Below, piece by piece: positions 49,828 to 60,021 of a stretch of DNA of 64,000 nt. The stretch's first letter is position 1. Each line of letters opens with the position of its first letter. Source of the stretch: Denitrificimonas caeni DSM 24390 (GTDB taxonomy: Bacteria > Pseudomonadota > Gammaproteobacteria > Pseudomonadales > Pseudomonadaceae); NCBI RefSeq assembly GCF_000421765.1, contig NZ_ATXQ01000001.1, positions 186,001 to 250,000 of the forward strand. The letters are read 5' to 3'. Under the pieces are notes generated by a model. The model ran no database searches. It was not told where the DNA came from and was given only the letters and a program-made list of their open reading frames with translations. Made by a program: the position numbers and the translations under genes.

Positions 49828-50727
49828 ATGCACCATACAACGTCAAACACAGCCCTGAAACCGCCTAGCGCTGCCTCAGCAGAGCTCAGCCTACCTGCCC
49901 CAGCCAAACTTAACTTAATGCTGCACATCGTTGGTCGCCGAGCCGATGGCTACCATTTACTAGAAACCGTCTTTCAGTTTCTTGACTACGCCGACACGCT
50001 ACATTTTTCCGCACGTGACGATGGCGAGATTATCTTGCACAGCACGATTGACGGCGTCGCGCACGATGACAATTTAATTGTCCGCGCCGCACGTTTATTG
50101 CAAACAGAGAGCCAATCCAAGCTGGGCGCGGATATTTGGCTGGATAAAAAACTACCGGTAGGCGGCGGAATCGGTGGCGGCAGCTCTAACGCAGCGACCA
50201 CTTTAGTCGGACTGAATCATCTCTGGCAGACTCAATTATCACTGGAAAAACTTGCTGAACTAGGCTTAAGCCTAGGTGCTGACGTTCCAGTATTTGTCCT
50301 AGGGCGTGCAGCATTTGCGCAAGGTATCGGTGAAAAGCTGGAACCTGTCGATCTGGCAGAACCGTGGTATTTAGTGGCTGTGCCGCCTGTTTCGATCAGC
50401 ACTGCTAAAATATTTTCCGACCCATGCTTGACAAGGGATACGCCTGTCACTAACATGCGCACCGTTCTCAAGCAAAGCGGTCACAACGATTGCCAAGCGG
50501 TAGTTGAGAAGCGTTACCCAGAAGTGCGTAATGCTTTGATCTTGCTAAACAAATTTGTTAAAGCTCGATTAACTGGAACTGGAAGTTGTATATTTGGGGG
50601 CTTCCCAAACGAACAACAAGCTGCTAAAGTAGCTACCCAGATTTCAGAGTCACTACCAAGCTTTGTAGCACAAGGGGCAAACATCTCGATGTTGCACCGA
50701 GCACTGCAAAACTTATCTGAACACTGA
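49828..50727 (+). CDS. ispE: 4-diphosphocytidyl-2-C-methyl-D-erythritol kinase
   Basis: 299 residues. GHMP-kinase motifs [20 protein letters not shown] and [15 protein letters not shown], and a C-terminal [12 protein letters not shown]. It is the fourth step of the MEP isoprenoid pathway. ATG 49828 leaves about 20 more N-terminal residues than E. coli IspE; a start overlapping lolB at 49795 is less likely. tRNA-Gln follows. Confidence 0.94.
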   Translation: MHHTTSNTALKPPSAASAELSLPAPAKLNLMLHIVGRRADGYHLLETVFQFLDYADTLHFSARDDGEIILHSTIDGVAHDDNLIVRAARLLQTESQSKLGADIWLDKKLPVGGGIGGGSSNAATTLVGLNHLWQTQLSLEKLAELGLSLGADVPVFVLGRAAFAQGIGEKLEPVDLAEPWYLVAVPPVSISTAKIFSDPCLTRDTPVTNMRTVLKQSGHNDCQAVVEKRYPEVRNALILLNKFVKARLTGTGSCIFGGFPNEQQAAKVATQISESLPSFVAQGANISMLHRALQNLSEH

Positions 50728-50758
50728 TGATAGACATTGTGAGAATGTAAAACTCTAC

Positions 50759-50833
50759 AGGGGCGTCGCCAAGCGGTAAGGCAGCAGGTTTTGATCCTGC
50801 CATGCGTTGGTTCGAATCCAGCCGCCCCTGCCA
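50759..50833 (+). tRNA. tRNA-Gln (TTG)
   Basis: 75 bases with encoded CCA. Acceptor AGGGGCG/CGCCCCT, anticodon loop TTTTGAT with TTG, T-arm GGTTCGAATCC. It sits between ispE and prs, as in Pseudomonas. Confidence 0.97.
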
Positions 50834-50840
50834 CATTACG

Positions 50841-50886
50841 AAACCTTCGTGGTTTCGCGTTGATCGCGAGACACGAAGGTTTTTTT
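50841..50886 (+). terminator. Terminator after tRNA-Gln / leader hairpin of prs
   Basis: AAACCTTCGTG (50841-50851) pairs with CACGAAGGTTT (50872-50882), enclosing a TCGCG/CGCGA inner stem, followed by a T run. It ends about 36 bases before the prs start. Confidence 0.85.
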
Positions 50887-50921
50887 CGTCAGGTCCACCC
50901 TCAGTAAAACAGGTACTGCGC

Positions 50922-51863
50922 GTGTCGAAGATGATGATCTTTACGGGGAACGCAAACCCCGATCTTGCCCGCCGTGTAGCAGGTCAACTGCATATACCGC
51001 TAGGCGACGCCTCCATCGGCAAATTCTCTGACGGTGAAGTCAGTGCGGAAATCAACGAGAACGTTCGCGGCAAGGATGTATTTTTAATCCAGCCTACTTG
51101 CGCACCGACCAATGATAACCTCATGGAACTCATTGTTATGATTGATGCATTCCGTCGCTCTTCAGCGTCGCGCATCACCGCTGTGATTCCTTATTTCGGT
51201 TATGCACGTCAAGACCGTCGTCCTCGTTCAGCTCGTGTAGCAATTAGCGCCAAAGTGGTTGCTGATATGCTCTCTGGTGTTGGTGTTGACCGCGTATTGA
51301 CTGTTGATTTACACGCTGACCAAATCCAAGGCTTTTTTGATATCCCAGTTGATAACATTTATGGTTCTCCGGTCCTGGTGGATGATATCCAAGGCCAGCG
51401 CTTTGAGAACCTGATGATTGTTTCCCCGGATATTGGTGGTGTAGTGCGTGCCCGTGCGGTAGCCAAATCACTGGGTGTTGACCTTGCCATTATTGACAAG
51501 CGTCGCCCGAAAGCCAACCAGTCCGAAGTGATGCATATTATCGGTGATGTTGAAGGCCGTACTTGTATCCTTGTGGATGACATGGTCGATACAGCCGGCA
51601 CATTATGCACCGCTGCTAAAGCATTAAAAGAGCGCGGCGCGTCTAAAGTACTCGCCTATTGCACTCACCCTATTTTATCTGGCCGCGCGATCGAGAATAT
51701 CGAAAACTCGTTGCTCGATGAGATTGTGGTTACTAACACTATTCCGCTGTCTGCTGCTGCTCAAGCCTGCCCGCGCATTCGTCAACTTGACATTGCCCCT
51801 GTAGTCGCTGAAGCCGTACGCCGAATCAGCAATGAAGAATCGATTAGCGCGATGTTCCGTTGA
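50922..51863 (+). CDS. prs: Ribose-phosphate pyrophosphokinase
   Basis: 313 residues when read from GTG 50922 ([17 protein letters not shown]), the standard length. PRPP-binding loop [17 protein letters not shown] and the flexible region [13 protein letters not shown] are intact. It makes PRPP for nucleotide, His and Trp synthesis. Weak AGGT lies about 8 bases before the GTG. Confidence 0.97.
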   Translation: MSKMMIFTGNANPDLARRVAGQLHIPLGDASIGKFSDGEVSAEINENVRGKDVFLIQPTCAPTNDNLMELIVMIDAFRRSSASRITAVIPYFGYARQDRRPRSARVAISAKVVADMLSGVGVDRVLTVDLHADQIQGFFDIPVDNIYGSPVLVDDIQGQRFENLMIVSPDIGGVVRARAVAKSLGVDLAIIDKRRPKANQSEVMHIIGDVEGRTCILVDDMVDTAGTLCTAAKALKERGASKVLAYCTHPILSGRAIENIENSLLDEIVVTNTIPLSAAAQACPRIRQLDIAPVVAEAVRRISNEESISAMFR

Positions 51864-51913
51864 ACAACGTGCAATCAACAACCGCCTAACTGATACTTAG
51901 GCTTTCACAACCC

Positions 51914-51956
51914 CGCTCGTCACTGGTCGCAAGTTGACGGGCGTTGTTGTTTTTTT
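51914..51956 (+). terminator. Intrinsic terminator between prs and rplY
   Basis: CGCTCGTCA (51914-51922) pairs with TGACGGGCG (51935-51943; nine pairs, one G-U), followed by TTGTTG and seven Ts. It is only 12 bases before the rplY ATG, so it may act as an attenuator. Confidence 0.8.
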
Positions 51957-51968
51957 GGAGAGATACAC

Positions 51969-52613
51969 ATGAGCGAATTTACTCTTAACGCACAAGCGCG
52001 TAACGATCTAGGGAAAGGTGCGAGCCGCCGCCTACGTCGTAACGCGAACTTAATCCCTGCCGTTGTTTACGGTGCGGGTAAAGAACCTGCTTCAATCAGC
52101 TTAGAAACTCGTGAAGTAGCTAAACTGTTACTCAACGATGCGGCTTACAGCAGCATCCTTTCGTTGAACATCGACGGAAAAAAAGAAAACGTATTGATCA
52201 AAGCGCTGCAGCGTCACCCAGCAAAAAGCTTTGTTCTACACGCTGACTTCATCCGCGTTGTTGCTGGCCAGAAACTAACTACTTTGGTTCCAGTTCTGCT
52301 GCTCAACGAAGACACTTGTGTTGGCGCTAAAACTGGCGGTGGTGATATTTTCCGTCTGGCAACAGAGCTGGAAATCACTTGTTTGCCAAAAGACCTGCCT
52401 GATGCAATCGAAGTTGATATGGCGAACATCAATGTTGGCGAAATCGTTCACTTAGCTGACCTGACCGCCCCTAAAGGCGTTGAGTTCACAGCTTTAGCGC
52501 ACGACAACAATATCGCAGTTGCAAGCGTACAAGCTGCTCGCGTTAACGTTGAAGTCGACGAAGATCAAGATCAGCCTGCAGAAGCAGCTGAAGGCGAATC
52601 AGAAGAGAAGTAA
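51969..52613 (+). CDS. rplY: 50S ribosomal protein L25 (general stress protein Ctc form)
   Basis: 214 residues: the L25 domain ([27 protein letters not shown]) plus the C-terminal TL5/CTC beta domain and an acidic tail. It binds 5S rRNA. GGAGAG precedes the ATG directly after the upstream terminator. Confidence 0.97.
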   Translation: MSEFTLNAQARNDLGKGASRRLRRNANLIPAVVYGAGKEPASISLETREVAKLLLNDAAYSSILSLNIDGKKENVLIKALQRHPAKSFVLHADFIRVVAGQKLTTLVPVLLLNEDTCVGAKTGGGDIFRLATELEITCLPKDLPDAIEVDMANINVGEIVHLADLTAPKGVEFTALAHDNNIAVASVQAARVNVEVDEDQDQPAEAAEGESEEK

Positions 52614-52652
52614 TCTCGACTCGCTAGACCCGCAAGACAAGGAGCTCCCGTA

Positions 52653-53237
52653 GTGAATGCTGTGCAACTGATCGTCGGCTTAGGTAACCCAGGCCCTGAA
52701 TACGACCAGACCCGGCATAACGCGGGGGCTTTTTTCGTTGAACGTTTAGCTTCAGCACAAGGTGTTAATCTCAGCTTTGATAAAAAGTATTTTGGCTTAA
52801 CTGGAAAGTTCAGCTATCAAGGCCGTGATATTCGCCTACTGATTCCGACCACCTACATGAACCGTAGTGGTCAAGCCGTTGCTGCATTGGCCAATTTTTT
52901 CCGGATTAAACCTGAAGAGATTCTGGTCGCACATGATGAGCTGGATATGCCGCCTGGCGTATGCAAACTCAAACAAGGTGGTGGACACGGCGGGCATAAT
53001 GGTTTGCGCGATATTATCGCCTGCCTTGCCAACCAAAATAATTTTCATCGTTTGCGCATCGGCATCGGTCATCCGGGCCACAGCAGCCAAGTCTCTAACT
53101 ATGTATTGAGCCGTGCACCGCGCAGCGAGCAAGACTTAACAAACACCAGTATCGAATTCGCCCTTGGCGTACTGCCTGATCTTCTTGACGGTAATTTTTC
53201 CCGCGCAATGCAGCAGTTACACAGCCAAAAGGCTTGA
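52653..53237 (+). CDS. pth: Peptidyl-tRNA hydrolase
   Basis: 194 residues. Catalytic His in [10 protein letters not shown], plus [20 protein letters not shown] and [13 protein letters not shown]. It recycles peptidyl-tRNAs. GTG 52653 is the start with AAGGAG upstream. ychF follows after 24 bases. Confidence 0.97.
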   Translation: MNAVQLIVGLGNPGPEYDQTRHNAGAFFVERLASAQGVNLSFDKKYFGLTGKFSYQGRDIRLLIPTTYMNRSGQAVAALANFFRIKPEEILVAHDELDMPPGVCKLKQGGGHGGHNGLRDIIACLANQNNFHRLRIGIGHPGHSSQVSNYVLSRAPRSEQDLTNTSIEFALGVLPDLLDGNFSRAMQQLHSQKA

Positions 53238-53261
53238 CTCTTTTTTCTCGAGGAATCCATC

Positions 53262-54362
53262 ATGGGATTTAACTGCGGTATCGTGGGCTTGCCCAACGTT
53301 GGCAAATCGACCCTATTTAATGCCTTAACCAAATCAGGTATTGCTGCCGAAAACTTCCCTTTCTGCACCATCGAGCCAAACACTGGCATCGTGCCCGTGC
53401 CTGACCCACGCTTAGGTCCTCTGGCAGAAATCGTCAAACCAGAGCGCGTACTACCGACAACGATGGAATTTGTTGATATCGCAGGCTTAGTGGCCGGGGC
53501 ATCAAAAGGCGAAGGCTTGGGTAATAAATTTTTAGCGAATATCCGTGAAACCGATGCCATTGCTCACGTTGTGCGCTGCTTTGAAGATGAGAATGTGATC
53601 CACGTTTCCAACTCTGTCGATCCAAAACGCGATATTGAGATCATCGACCTTGAATTGATTTTTGCCGACCTCGACAGCTGCGAAAAACAACTGCAGCGCG
53701 TAACCCGTAATGCCAAAGGCGGTGATAAAGAAGCCGTTGCACAAAAGACCTTACTTGAGCAGCTCATTGCTCATTTCACCGAAGGTAAACCTGCTCGCGC
53801 CCTACTCAAAGGCTGGAGCGCTGATGAAAAGCAGATCGTTCGTGGCTTTCATTTACTCACCAGCAAACCAGTGATGTACATCGCCAACGTTGCTGAAGAT
53901 GGCTTTGAGGACAATCCATTACTGGATATCGTCCGCGCTATTGCTGAGGAAGAAGGCGCACCTGTGGTGCCGGTATGTAACAAAATTGAAGCAGAAATTG
54001 CCGAACTCGACGACGGCGAAGAAAAAGACATGTTCCTTGAAGCGCTTGGTCTTGAAGAGCCAGGCCTCAACCGCGTGATTCGTGCAGGCTATCAACTGCT
54101 AGACTTGCAGACTTACTTTACCGCTGGCGTTAAAGAAGTCCGCGCTTGGACAACTAAAGTTGGCGCAACAGCACCCCGCGCTGCCGCAGCGATCCACACT
54201 GACTTTGAAAAAGGTTTTATCCGTGCTGAAGTCATCGCTTACGAAGACTTTGTTCAGTACAAAGGCGAAGCGGGTGCTAAAGAAGCCGGTAAGTGGCGCT
54301 TAGAAGGTAAGGAATACATCGTTAAAGACGGCGATGTCATGCACTTCAGATTCAACGTATAA
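53262..54362 (+). CDS. ychF: Redox-regulated ATPase YchF (Obg family)
   Basis: 366 residues. P-loop [33 protein letters not shown], and the NKIE motif in place of the GTPase NKxD, which gives ATP preference; C-terminal TGS domain ([20 protein letters not shown]). It binds ribosomes and is linked to oxidative stress. It is the last gene of the block and ends before a perfect hairpin. Confidence 0.97.
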   Translation: MGFNCGIVGLPNVGKSTLFNALTKSGIAAENFPFCTIEPNTGIVPVPDPRLGPLAEIVKPERVLPTTMEFVDIAGLVAGASKGEGLGNKFLANIRETDAIAHVVRCFEDENVIHVSNSVDPKRDIEIIDLELIFADLDSCEKQLQRVTRNAKGGDKEAVAQKTLLEQLIAHFTEGKPARALLKGWSADEKQIVRGFHLLTSKPVMYIANVAEDGFEDNPLLDIVRAIAEEEGAPVVPVCNKIEAEIAELDDGEEKDMFLEALGLEEPGLNRVIRAGYQLLDLQTYFTAGVKEVRAWTTKVGATAPRAAAAIHTDFEKGFIRAEVIAYEDFVQYKGEAGAKEAGKWRLEGKEYIVKDGDVMHFRFNV

Positions 54363-54380
54363 CCCTCGCAACAGTAAATT

Positions 54381-54417
54381 TATCGGCATGCTACAGTTTG
54401 TCCGCGGCATGCCGATA
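54381..54417. terminator. Hairpin downstream of ychF
   Basis: Perfect 11-bp arms TATCGGCATGC/GCATGCCGATA with a 15-base loop. No T run follows closely, so termination strength is doubtful. Confidence 0.4.
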
Positions 54418-54418
54418 C
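54392..54418 (+). promoter_or_regulatory. Possible FliA (sigma-28) promoter of the chemoreceptor gene
   Basis: TACA-N15-GCCGATAC compares with the flagellar consensus TAAA-N15-GCCGATAA (10 of 12 bases, exact spacing). It lies about 170 bases upstream of the chemoreceptor ATG and overlaps the ychF hairpin arm. Confidence 0.4.
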
Positions 54419-54587
54419 TGCTTCTATAGATACTATCAATAGCTTGATCAGAAACATTGCTGCGCAGTCTCTCTCGGCTGTATAAATGCAACCCTCAACT
54501 CATGTCTAGATACATTAGAATGCGATAGCGTGTTTAAAATAGCTGCGCACAAGTGACTCAAACAAGGATATTCCGAGGCAGAATCAG

Positions 54588-56510
54588 ATGAAGAATATAA
54601 AGCTCTCAACCAAGCTGGCGCTCGGTATTGGTGCCATTTTGTTGCTCATTGTCGTTTTAGCGACAAATGGCCTGTACAACATCAACCAAATTTTGATGCG
54701 TGGCGATAACACACTGCAACTCACCAAGATTGATAGCGCAAGTAAAGGCTTATTAGTCGCCAGCGCTCATTACAAACTGACCGGGAAAGAACAATATATC
54801 CAAGAAAACCAATCTCTTATTCGTGAGATCAAGCAGGTTATCCAGGATGTAACTCCGACACTAACCGAAGAGCGCGGCAGAGCCAGCATTGCTCGAATTG
54901 CTGAAAACGTAGACAACTACGACAAAGCATTTCACGCCAATAGCCAAGCGCAACAAAATAAAGCAGCGAATCTTGTTAGTGCAGTCAATAGCGGTGCGCA
55001 AGCCAACGCATTGTTTAGTGAGCTAAAAATGCTTATCAATGGTACCGCAGAAGACCCTACGTTTCATGATGACTATTACGACACGGTAACAGGGCGCTTA
55101 GCAGCTGATCTCGCTGAAGCACGCCATATTCTAGCCTATACAGCGCGCGTGTTCTTAATGGAGGACACAGAACAAAGCGTGCAACGATTAGAGAGTAGTT
55201 TTACTGCCTTACAAGATATCAGCGCAAAGCTTCAACCCAGATTACCAGAGCAAACAGCGTCTATGCTCAACGATGCAATGGTCGCACTGGAAAGCTACAT
55301 GGAAGTCTTGCGTCATTCGCACGTTTTAAGCAAAGCTCAACTAGAAACCGAAAAAGTTATGGATGATGTTTACGCTAATCTGCGGACCAACATTGATGAA
55401 ATTTTAGATATCCAAACATTCTTCCGCGCTAAAGTCGCAAGCAACTCAAAAAAATCTTCTGTGGCGCTTACTCTGATCGCGATTGTTTTAGGTGCGCTGA
55501 TTGGTATAACCATCGTTAAACAAATTACTGGTCCGCTCAATCAAGCTATTAGAATAGCTCAAGCCATTGGTAACCGTGATATGACCGGCACGGCAGTTGA
55601 GCAGCGCGGCGATGAATTTGGCACACTGCTCAAGGCGCTCGCCCAAACCCGCGCAAATCTGAGTGAAGCTTTGGGGGAAGTTGGCGGGTTCACTACACAA
55701 CTTGCCGCCGCTGCTGAAGAGCTGTCTGTCGTAACCAATCAAACCAGCGCCGGCGTCAACAATCAGCGCATCGAAACTGAGCAAGTTGCCACAGCCATGA
55801 ATGAAATGTCTGCAACGGTCCAGGAAGTTGCACAAAACGCAGAAGAAGCAGCAGCTGCCGCACAAAAAGCCGACGTGCAAGCAAAGGCCGGTAATCAGGC
55901 ACTACAAGTTGCTTTAGCTGACATTGACAAGCTTTCTCAAGACGTACACCACAGTGCAGAAGCAATACAGCGTTTGAATAAAGACAGCAGTAGCATTGGT
56001 ACGGTACTAACTGTCATTAACAGTATTGCTGAGCAAACCAACTTATTGGCATTGAACGCAGCTATTGAGGCCGCGCGTGCGGGAGAAGCAGGCAGAGGTT
56101 TTGCCGTGGTTGCGGATGAAGTGCGCAGTTTGGCGCATCGCACCCAAGAGTCAATCGGGCAAATTGAACAGTTAATTGCTAACTTACAACACGGTTCGCA
56201 AAATGCAGTTGATATGATGGATAGCAGTCGCACACTGGCAAGTCTAACGTTAGAGCATGCACAGCAAGCAGGTGATGAACTAGCAGCGATTATGCGCACT
56301 GTTTCTGAAATTCAAGCGATGAATATTCAGATCGCTACCGCAGCAGAAGAGCAAAGTGCTGTAGCAGAAGAAATTAACGCCAGCGTAGTCAACGTCAACA
56401 ATATTGCTGACCAATCTGCTGCTGCGGTTGAAGAGACTTCGGCTTCATCGGCTGAGCTGGCAAGACTTGGCCAGTCATTACAAAGCCTCGTGGCGCGCTT
56501 TAAAATCTAA
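54588..56510 (+). CDS. Methyl-accepting chemotaxis protein
   Basis: 640 residues. TM1 about 9-29; a long helical periplasmic domain (about 30-285, the size of an HBM-type sensor); TM2 about 290-310; HAMP; and the conserved signalling hairpin [20 protein letters not shown], then [18 protein letters not shown]. There is no C-terminal CheR-tethering pentapeptide. It signals to CheA/CheW; the ligand is unknown. It stands alone with a 225-base upstream gap. Confidence 0.93.
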   Translation: MKNIKLSTKLALGIGAILLLIVVLATNGLYNINQILMRGDNTLQLTKIDSASKGLLVASAHYKLTGKEQYIQENQSLIREIKQVIQDVTPTLTEERGRASIARIAENVDNYDKAFHANSQAQQNKAANLVSAVNSGAQANALFSELKMLINGTAEDPTFHDDYYDTVTGRLAADLAEARHILAYTARVFLMEDTEQSVQRLESSFTALQDISAKLQPRLPEQTASMLNDAMVALESYMEVLRHSHVLSKAQLETEKVMDDVYANLRTNIDEILDIQTFFRAKVASNSKKSSVALTLIAIVLGALIGITIVKQITGPLNQAIRIAQAIGNRDMTGTAVEQRGDEFGTLLKALAQTRANLSEALGEVGGFTTQLAAAAEELSVVTNQTSAGVNNQRIETEQVATAMNEMSATVQEVAQNAEEAAAAAQKADVQAKAGNQALQVALADIDKLSQDVHHSAEAIQRLNKDSSSIGTVLTVINSIAEQTNLLALNAAIEAARAGEAGRGFAVVADEVRSLAHRTQESIGQIEQLIANLQHGSQNAVDMMDSSRTLASLTLEHAQQAGDELAAIMRTVSEIQAMNIQIATAAEEQSAVAEEINASVVNVNNIADQSAAAVEETSASSAELARLGQSLQSLVARFKI

Positions 56511-56522
56511 AACAACAGCACG

Positions 56523-56553
56523 ACATGGCATTACTCAAACAGTAATGCCATGT
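56523..56553. terminator. Hairpin between chemoreceptor and thioesterase genes
   Basis: 13-bp perfect arms ACATGGCATTACT/AGTAATGCCATGT with a 5-base loop between convergent genes; modest T tracts on both sides. Probably a bidirectional terminator. Confidence 0.6.
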
Positions 56554-56642
56554 GATTTAAAACGTACAAATACCATTGCGCTTCTATTCTCGCACTGATG
56601 CTAATAACTCTGAGCTTGACTAATTTTAAACAGCGCATCCTC

Positions 56643-57059
56643 TCACGATGTAGGTACACTCGCCTGCAGCGCTTGATCAATGCGCTCATGGCTGTAAGTA
56701 ATTTCTGTTTTGCCGTGCGCCGCCGGCTTACCATCTGCACCGATATTGACGAACACCATGCGATCAATAGTGAGAATATTTTTGTGGGTGATTTTATTAC
56801 GCACCACGCAACGCATGGTGATTGATGTGCGACCAAAGGCCGTTGCAGTAATGCCTAATTCGATAATATCGCTTTGTTTGGCTGAGCTGACAAAGTTCAC
56901 TTCAGAAATCAGCTTAGTCACAACGTTTTGATTGCCCAGTTGCACAATCGCATAAATCGCCGCCTCTTCATCAATCCAGCGCAATAAACTGCCACCAAAC
57001 AAGGTGCCATTGGGATTTAAATCTTCTGGTTTAACCCATTTACGCGTGTGAAAATTCAT
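56643..57059 (-). CDS. Acyl-CoA thioesterase (hotdog fold, YciA/cytosolic ACOT type)
   Basis: 138 residues. Hotdog motifs NPNGTLFGGSLLRWIDEEAA (Asp/Glu catalytic region) and TKLISEVNFVSSAKQSD. It hydrolyses acyl-CoA esters. ATG 57059 is chosen because GGGGAAGG precedes it. Substrate range is unknown. Confidence 0.87.
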   Translation of the reverse strand: MNFHTRKWVKPEDLNPNGTLFGGSLLRWIDEEAAIYAIVQLGNQNVVTKLISEVNFVSSAKQSDIIELGITATAFGRTSITMRCVVRNKITHKNILTIDRMVFVNIGADGKPAAHGKTEITYSHERIDQALQASVPTS

Positions 57060-57137
57060 ACAACCTTCCCCTTGCTTGAAGAGTGCATCGCACACCCACG
57101 GCTATTCGCGAGTCCTGCAGCGCACTATAAATAATGT

Positions 57138-57755
57138 TTAACGCTTTAAGTCTACATGATTACGCTGATAGACCTCAGTACCCATCGCGGCAATCTGCCC
57201 TTCGATAAGCGCATCAAAAGGCCGCAACAACGGACTAAAATCGACCTCTGGCTCTAACGCCGTTAATGCATAGGTGACAGCTTCAATAGTGGCTAACGCT
57301 TGTGCATCCGGAGCTTTGCGTAAACGGTAACGGCTGCTGAACCCTGGGGTTAAGGCCACACGCGGCAAAGCGGCCAACAGCGGATTACAATGCAAAATCT
57401 TGCGTGCCTTGCGCCATGTGCCATCAGGTACGATCAGTAACAAAGGCTGCTGATTGTCTTGGTAAGAACTCAACTCTTGCGCCTGCTCACCAGGAAATAA
57501 CACACAAGCGCGGTAGCCCGGCTGTTGTATATAGCGCTCTATGTTTTCTATTGTTTCTGCTACAACCAACTGCGCATTTTGCAGACCTAGAGCGACTAAG
57601 CGCGCAGTATTTAAAGCGTGCTTCACTTCGTCAGGATGCTGTATCAGCAACACACGAGTGCGACTCGGGAGATTGACGATCAAGCTGCACAAACAATGCG
57701 CCAGCGGTCTTGTACAGCGCTCGCAACGCTGTCTTGTCTTAGTCTCAACAATCAT
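57138..57755 (-). CDS. DTW-domain tRNA-uridine aminocarboxypropyltransferase (TapT-like)
   Basis: 205 residues. Four N-terminal cysteines (CERCTRPLAHCLC) and the DTW-type signature PDGTWRKARK, plus SRYRLRKAP. E. coli TapT (YfiP) makes acp3U47 in tRNAs. The motif here is DGTW, as in that family. It lies upstream of the thioesterase gene by 78 bases on the same strand. Confidence 0.85.
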   Translation of the reverse strand: MIVETKTRQRCERCTRPLAHCLCSLIVNLPSRTRVLLIQHPDEVKHALNTARLVALGLQNAQLVVAETIENIERYIQQPGYRACVLFPGEQAQELSSYQDNQQPLLLIVPDGTWRKARKILHCNPLLAALPRVALTPGFSSRYRLRKAPDAQALATIEAVTYALTALEPEVDFSPLLRPFDALIEGQIAAMGTEVYQRNHVDLKR

Positions 57756-57857
57756 GGCTGCGACAATTTATATGATAAATGATAAGTACAACCTCAAAAA
57801 ATCAGTGTAAAGTAAACAAATACTATATCGAAAACGTATCTATATCAGGAGTTCGCC

Positions 57858-58424
57858 ATGCGTACACTCACCACCCTTGCTGCTTTGTGCTGCACTGCCA
57901 TTCTATCGCAGAGCATCAGTGCTGCAACCTCGCAAGATCAGCTCAAACAAGAAGCTGCAACGCTAATCCCTGCATTTGCTAAACACTTAATGGACACCGT
58001 GCAGCAAGCCAAAGAAGACGGCGGTCCGGTCGCAGCTGTCGCTGCTTGCCAAACTCTCGCGCCTGAAATTGCCGATGAGCACAGCAATGCAAACTGGAAA
58101 ATTGGTCGCACCTCATTAAAAACCCGTAACAGTGATAATGCCCCAGATGCATGGGAGCGCAACGTACTTGAGCAATTTGCTGAACGTGCCGCCAACGGCG
58201 AAGATGTAAAAACCATCAGTTATGCAGAAACCGTCAATGGTCAATTCCGTCTGATGAAAGCTATACCGCTGCAAGAAGGCTGCTTAGGCTGCCATGGCAA
58301 TGAGATTAAGCCTGCCATTGCTGCTGCTTTAAATGAGAAATATCCAAATGACCAAGCCACTGGGTACAGCGTAGGTGATATCCGTGGCGCATTCACTTTG
58401 CGTCATCTTGGAGCACAGGACTAA
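57858..58424 (+). CDS. DUF3365 (Tll0287-like) haem protein
   Basis: 188 residues. A signal peptide (about 1-22) precedes a helical domain with KIGRTSLKTRNSDNAPD and FRLMKAI, then a single CLGCHG haem c-binding site at about 146-150. A periplasmic mono-haem protein, possibly a redox or haem-based sensor. AGGAG lies 5 bases before the ATG. It is alone between divergent and downstream genes. Confidence 0.82.
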   Translation: MRTLTTLAALCCTAILSQSISAATSQDQLKQEAATLIPAFAKHLMDTVQQAKEDGGPVAAVAACQTLAPEIADEHSNANWKIGRTSLKTRNSDNAPDAWERNVLEQFAERAANGEDVKTISYAETVNGQFRLMKAIPLQEGCLGCHGNEIKPAIAAALNEKYPNDQATGYSVGDIRGAFTLRHLGAQD

Positions 58425-58615
58425 GCACTCGCGCCTCCTCACCGCAGAGCATCTTTTGACCTGACGTTTAGAAAGTCTCCTCTATCCTTAACAGCCAACC
58501 CGTGCTGCTAAGGATAGTCAGGCGCAAACAGCTAAAAACTCGCAACAGATTTTTACCCACCGACTCGAACACCGTACACTGCACACAGACAAACCTTGAG
58601 TAGCGATATTAATCC

Positions 58616-59377
58616 GTGGACAGCTTAATTTACGAAGCACTTGGCATTGGCTTATTACTCGGGACTCTGCTCGGTCTCACCGGCGCGGGCGGCTCACTGG
58701 TAGCTTTACCCTTATTACTAAGCTTGCACTTACCTCTACGTGATGCTGTAGGCGTAAGCCTTGGTGCGGTGGGTCTGTCGGCACTGATTGGCGCGATCGG
58801 CCGCTGGCGGGCCGGTGATGTTCACCTGCTTCCTGTGGTATTACTGACCGTCAGCGGCCTACCCGGAAGCTGGATCGGCCAACAACTGGGGCAACTGATC
58901 AGCGAATTTTGGCTAGTACTGGGTTTTTGTATCTTGGTGTTGTGGTCAGCATGGCGCATGTGGAGCAGCGCCAGTCTGCCCGAACAATCCGAGAAAAAAC
59001 CGCTCAATCGCGGCATGTTGGTATTTATTGGCTTATGGGTCGGGGTGCTATCTGGTTTGATGGGCGTGGGCGGCGGCTTTTTAATTGTTCCAGCCTTATT
59101 GTGGTTCAGCCCATTATCGATGCTCGCAGCAACCGCCACTTCAATGGCAGTGATTGCTCTAGTCTCTGGTGCAGGCTTCTTGATGTACCTTGGCGCAGCA
59201 CAACCACCGCTGCAACTGTTGGCAGGCTTAACCTTAGGCGGTGCGTGCGGCGTACTACTGGGCAATAAGTTAGCCACTCGACTTGGCGGTCCGATGCTGC
59301 AACGCATCTTTGCTATTATGCTGCTATCTGTCAGTTTATCGCTGGCAGCACAAAAGCTATTAAACCTGCCAGCATAA
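58616..59377 (+). CDS. TauE/SafE-family sulfite/anion exporter
   Basis: 253 residues with about eight membrane helices in two halves, each carrying a family glycine motif (GLTGAGGSLVALPLLL and GLMGVGGGFLIVPALLW). It probably exports sulfite, sulfoacetate or a related anion. GTG 58616 is the start; no strong ribosome site is visible. The 191 bases upstream hold no gene. Confidence 0.88.
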   Translation: MDSLIYEALGIGLLLGTLLGLTGAGGSLVALPLLLSLHLPLRDAVGVSLGAVGLSALIGAIGRWRAGDVHLLPVVLLTVSGLPGSWIGQQLGQLISEFWLVLGFCILVLWSAWRMWSSASLPEQSEKKPLNRGMLVFIGLWVGVLSGLMGVGGGFLIVPALLWFSPLSMLAATATSMAVIALVSGAGFLMYLGAAQPPLQLLAGLTLGGACGVLLGNKLATRLGGPMLQRIFAIMLLSVSLSLAAQKLLNLPA

Positions 59378-59439
59378 CTCAGCACTCAGTTCTCGGTGCT
59401 TACTCACGCATGCAAGCAGCGCCATCTTTCATTATAGGG

Positions 59440-59871
59440 TTATAAACGCAAGCTACTCTCACGCTCCCAGACACAGCGCACTTGTAACTCTTCAGCGCTA
59501 GGTTGGTGATTGTGCTGCTCGGATTCCCAACGAAAAGTGTGAGTACCATTGGTTTCAGTTTCTAAATGCACCACCGCACTGGCCCAGTACATTCGCTTTA
59601 ACAGATTTTCAAATTGCTGCATCCATACTGACCACTCATATTCAATGGAGCGATAGCTGCTACCAAAATGAATAATCTGTGATTGCGGCGCTAAACTTTC
59701 AAAGCTAGTGCAACTAAAAAGTTCGCGATGAAACAGCTCCCAGCCGTCACCTTCAGGCAGCTCTTGGATTGCTTGTAAATTAGTCAGACTGCGTTTGCGC
59801 TGCTCATCGGCATCTGCCAATGACCAATCACGGATACAGCCATACACAATAGACTCTGACTCCACGCGCAC
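59440..59871 (-). CDS. Hypothetical protein
   Basis: 143 residues, soluble, rich in Glu and Trp (MRVESESIVYGCIRDWSL at the start). There is no signal peptide and no recognised motif. The frame is intact with a plausible start. The region between it and the kinase gene (59872-60021) shows nothing else. Confidence 0.6.
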   Translation of the reverse strand: MRVESESIVYGCIRDWSLADADEQRKRSLTNLQAIQELPEGDGWELFHRELFSCTSFESLAPQSQIIHFGSSYRSIEYEWSVWMQQFENLLKRMYWASAVVHLETETNGTHTFRWESEQHNHQPSAEELQVRCVWERESSLRL

Positions 59872-60021
59872 CTCCCATTAATCTGAGGCTGCGTTCTATC
59901 ATGGTAGGCACTGAAAACCAAACAGATCGAAGAAAAGTTACGGTTTAGCGAGTTTTTTGTGCAGATGCGCACAGTCTATCGGCATTTTCATCTGCGCAAT
60001 ATCCAGCGCTTAGCTTCGGCA

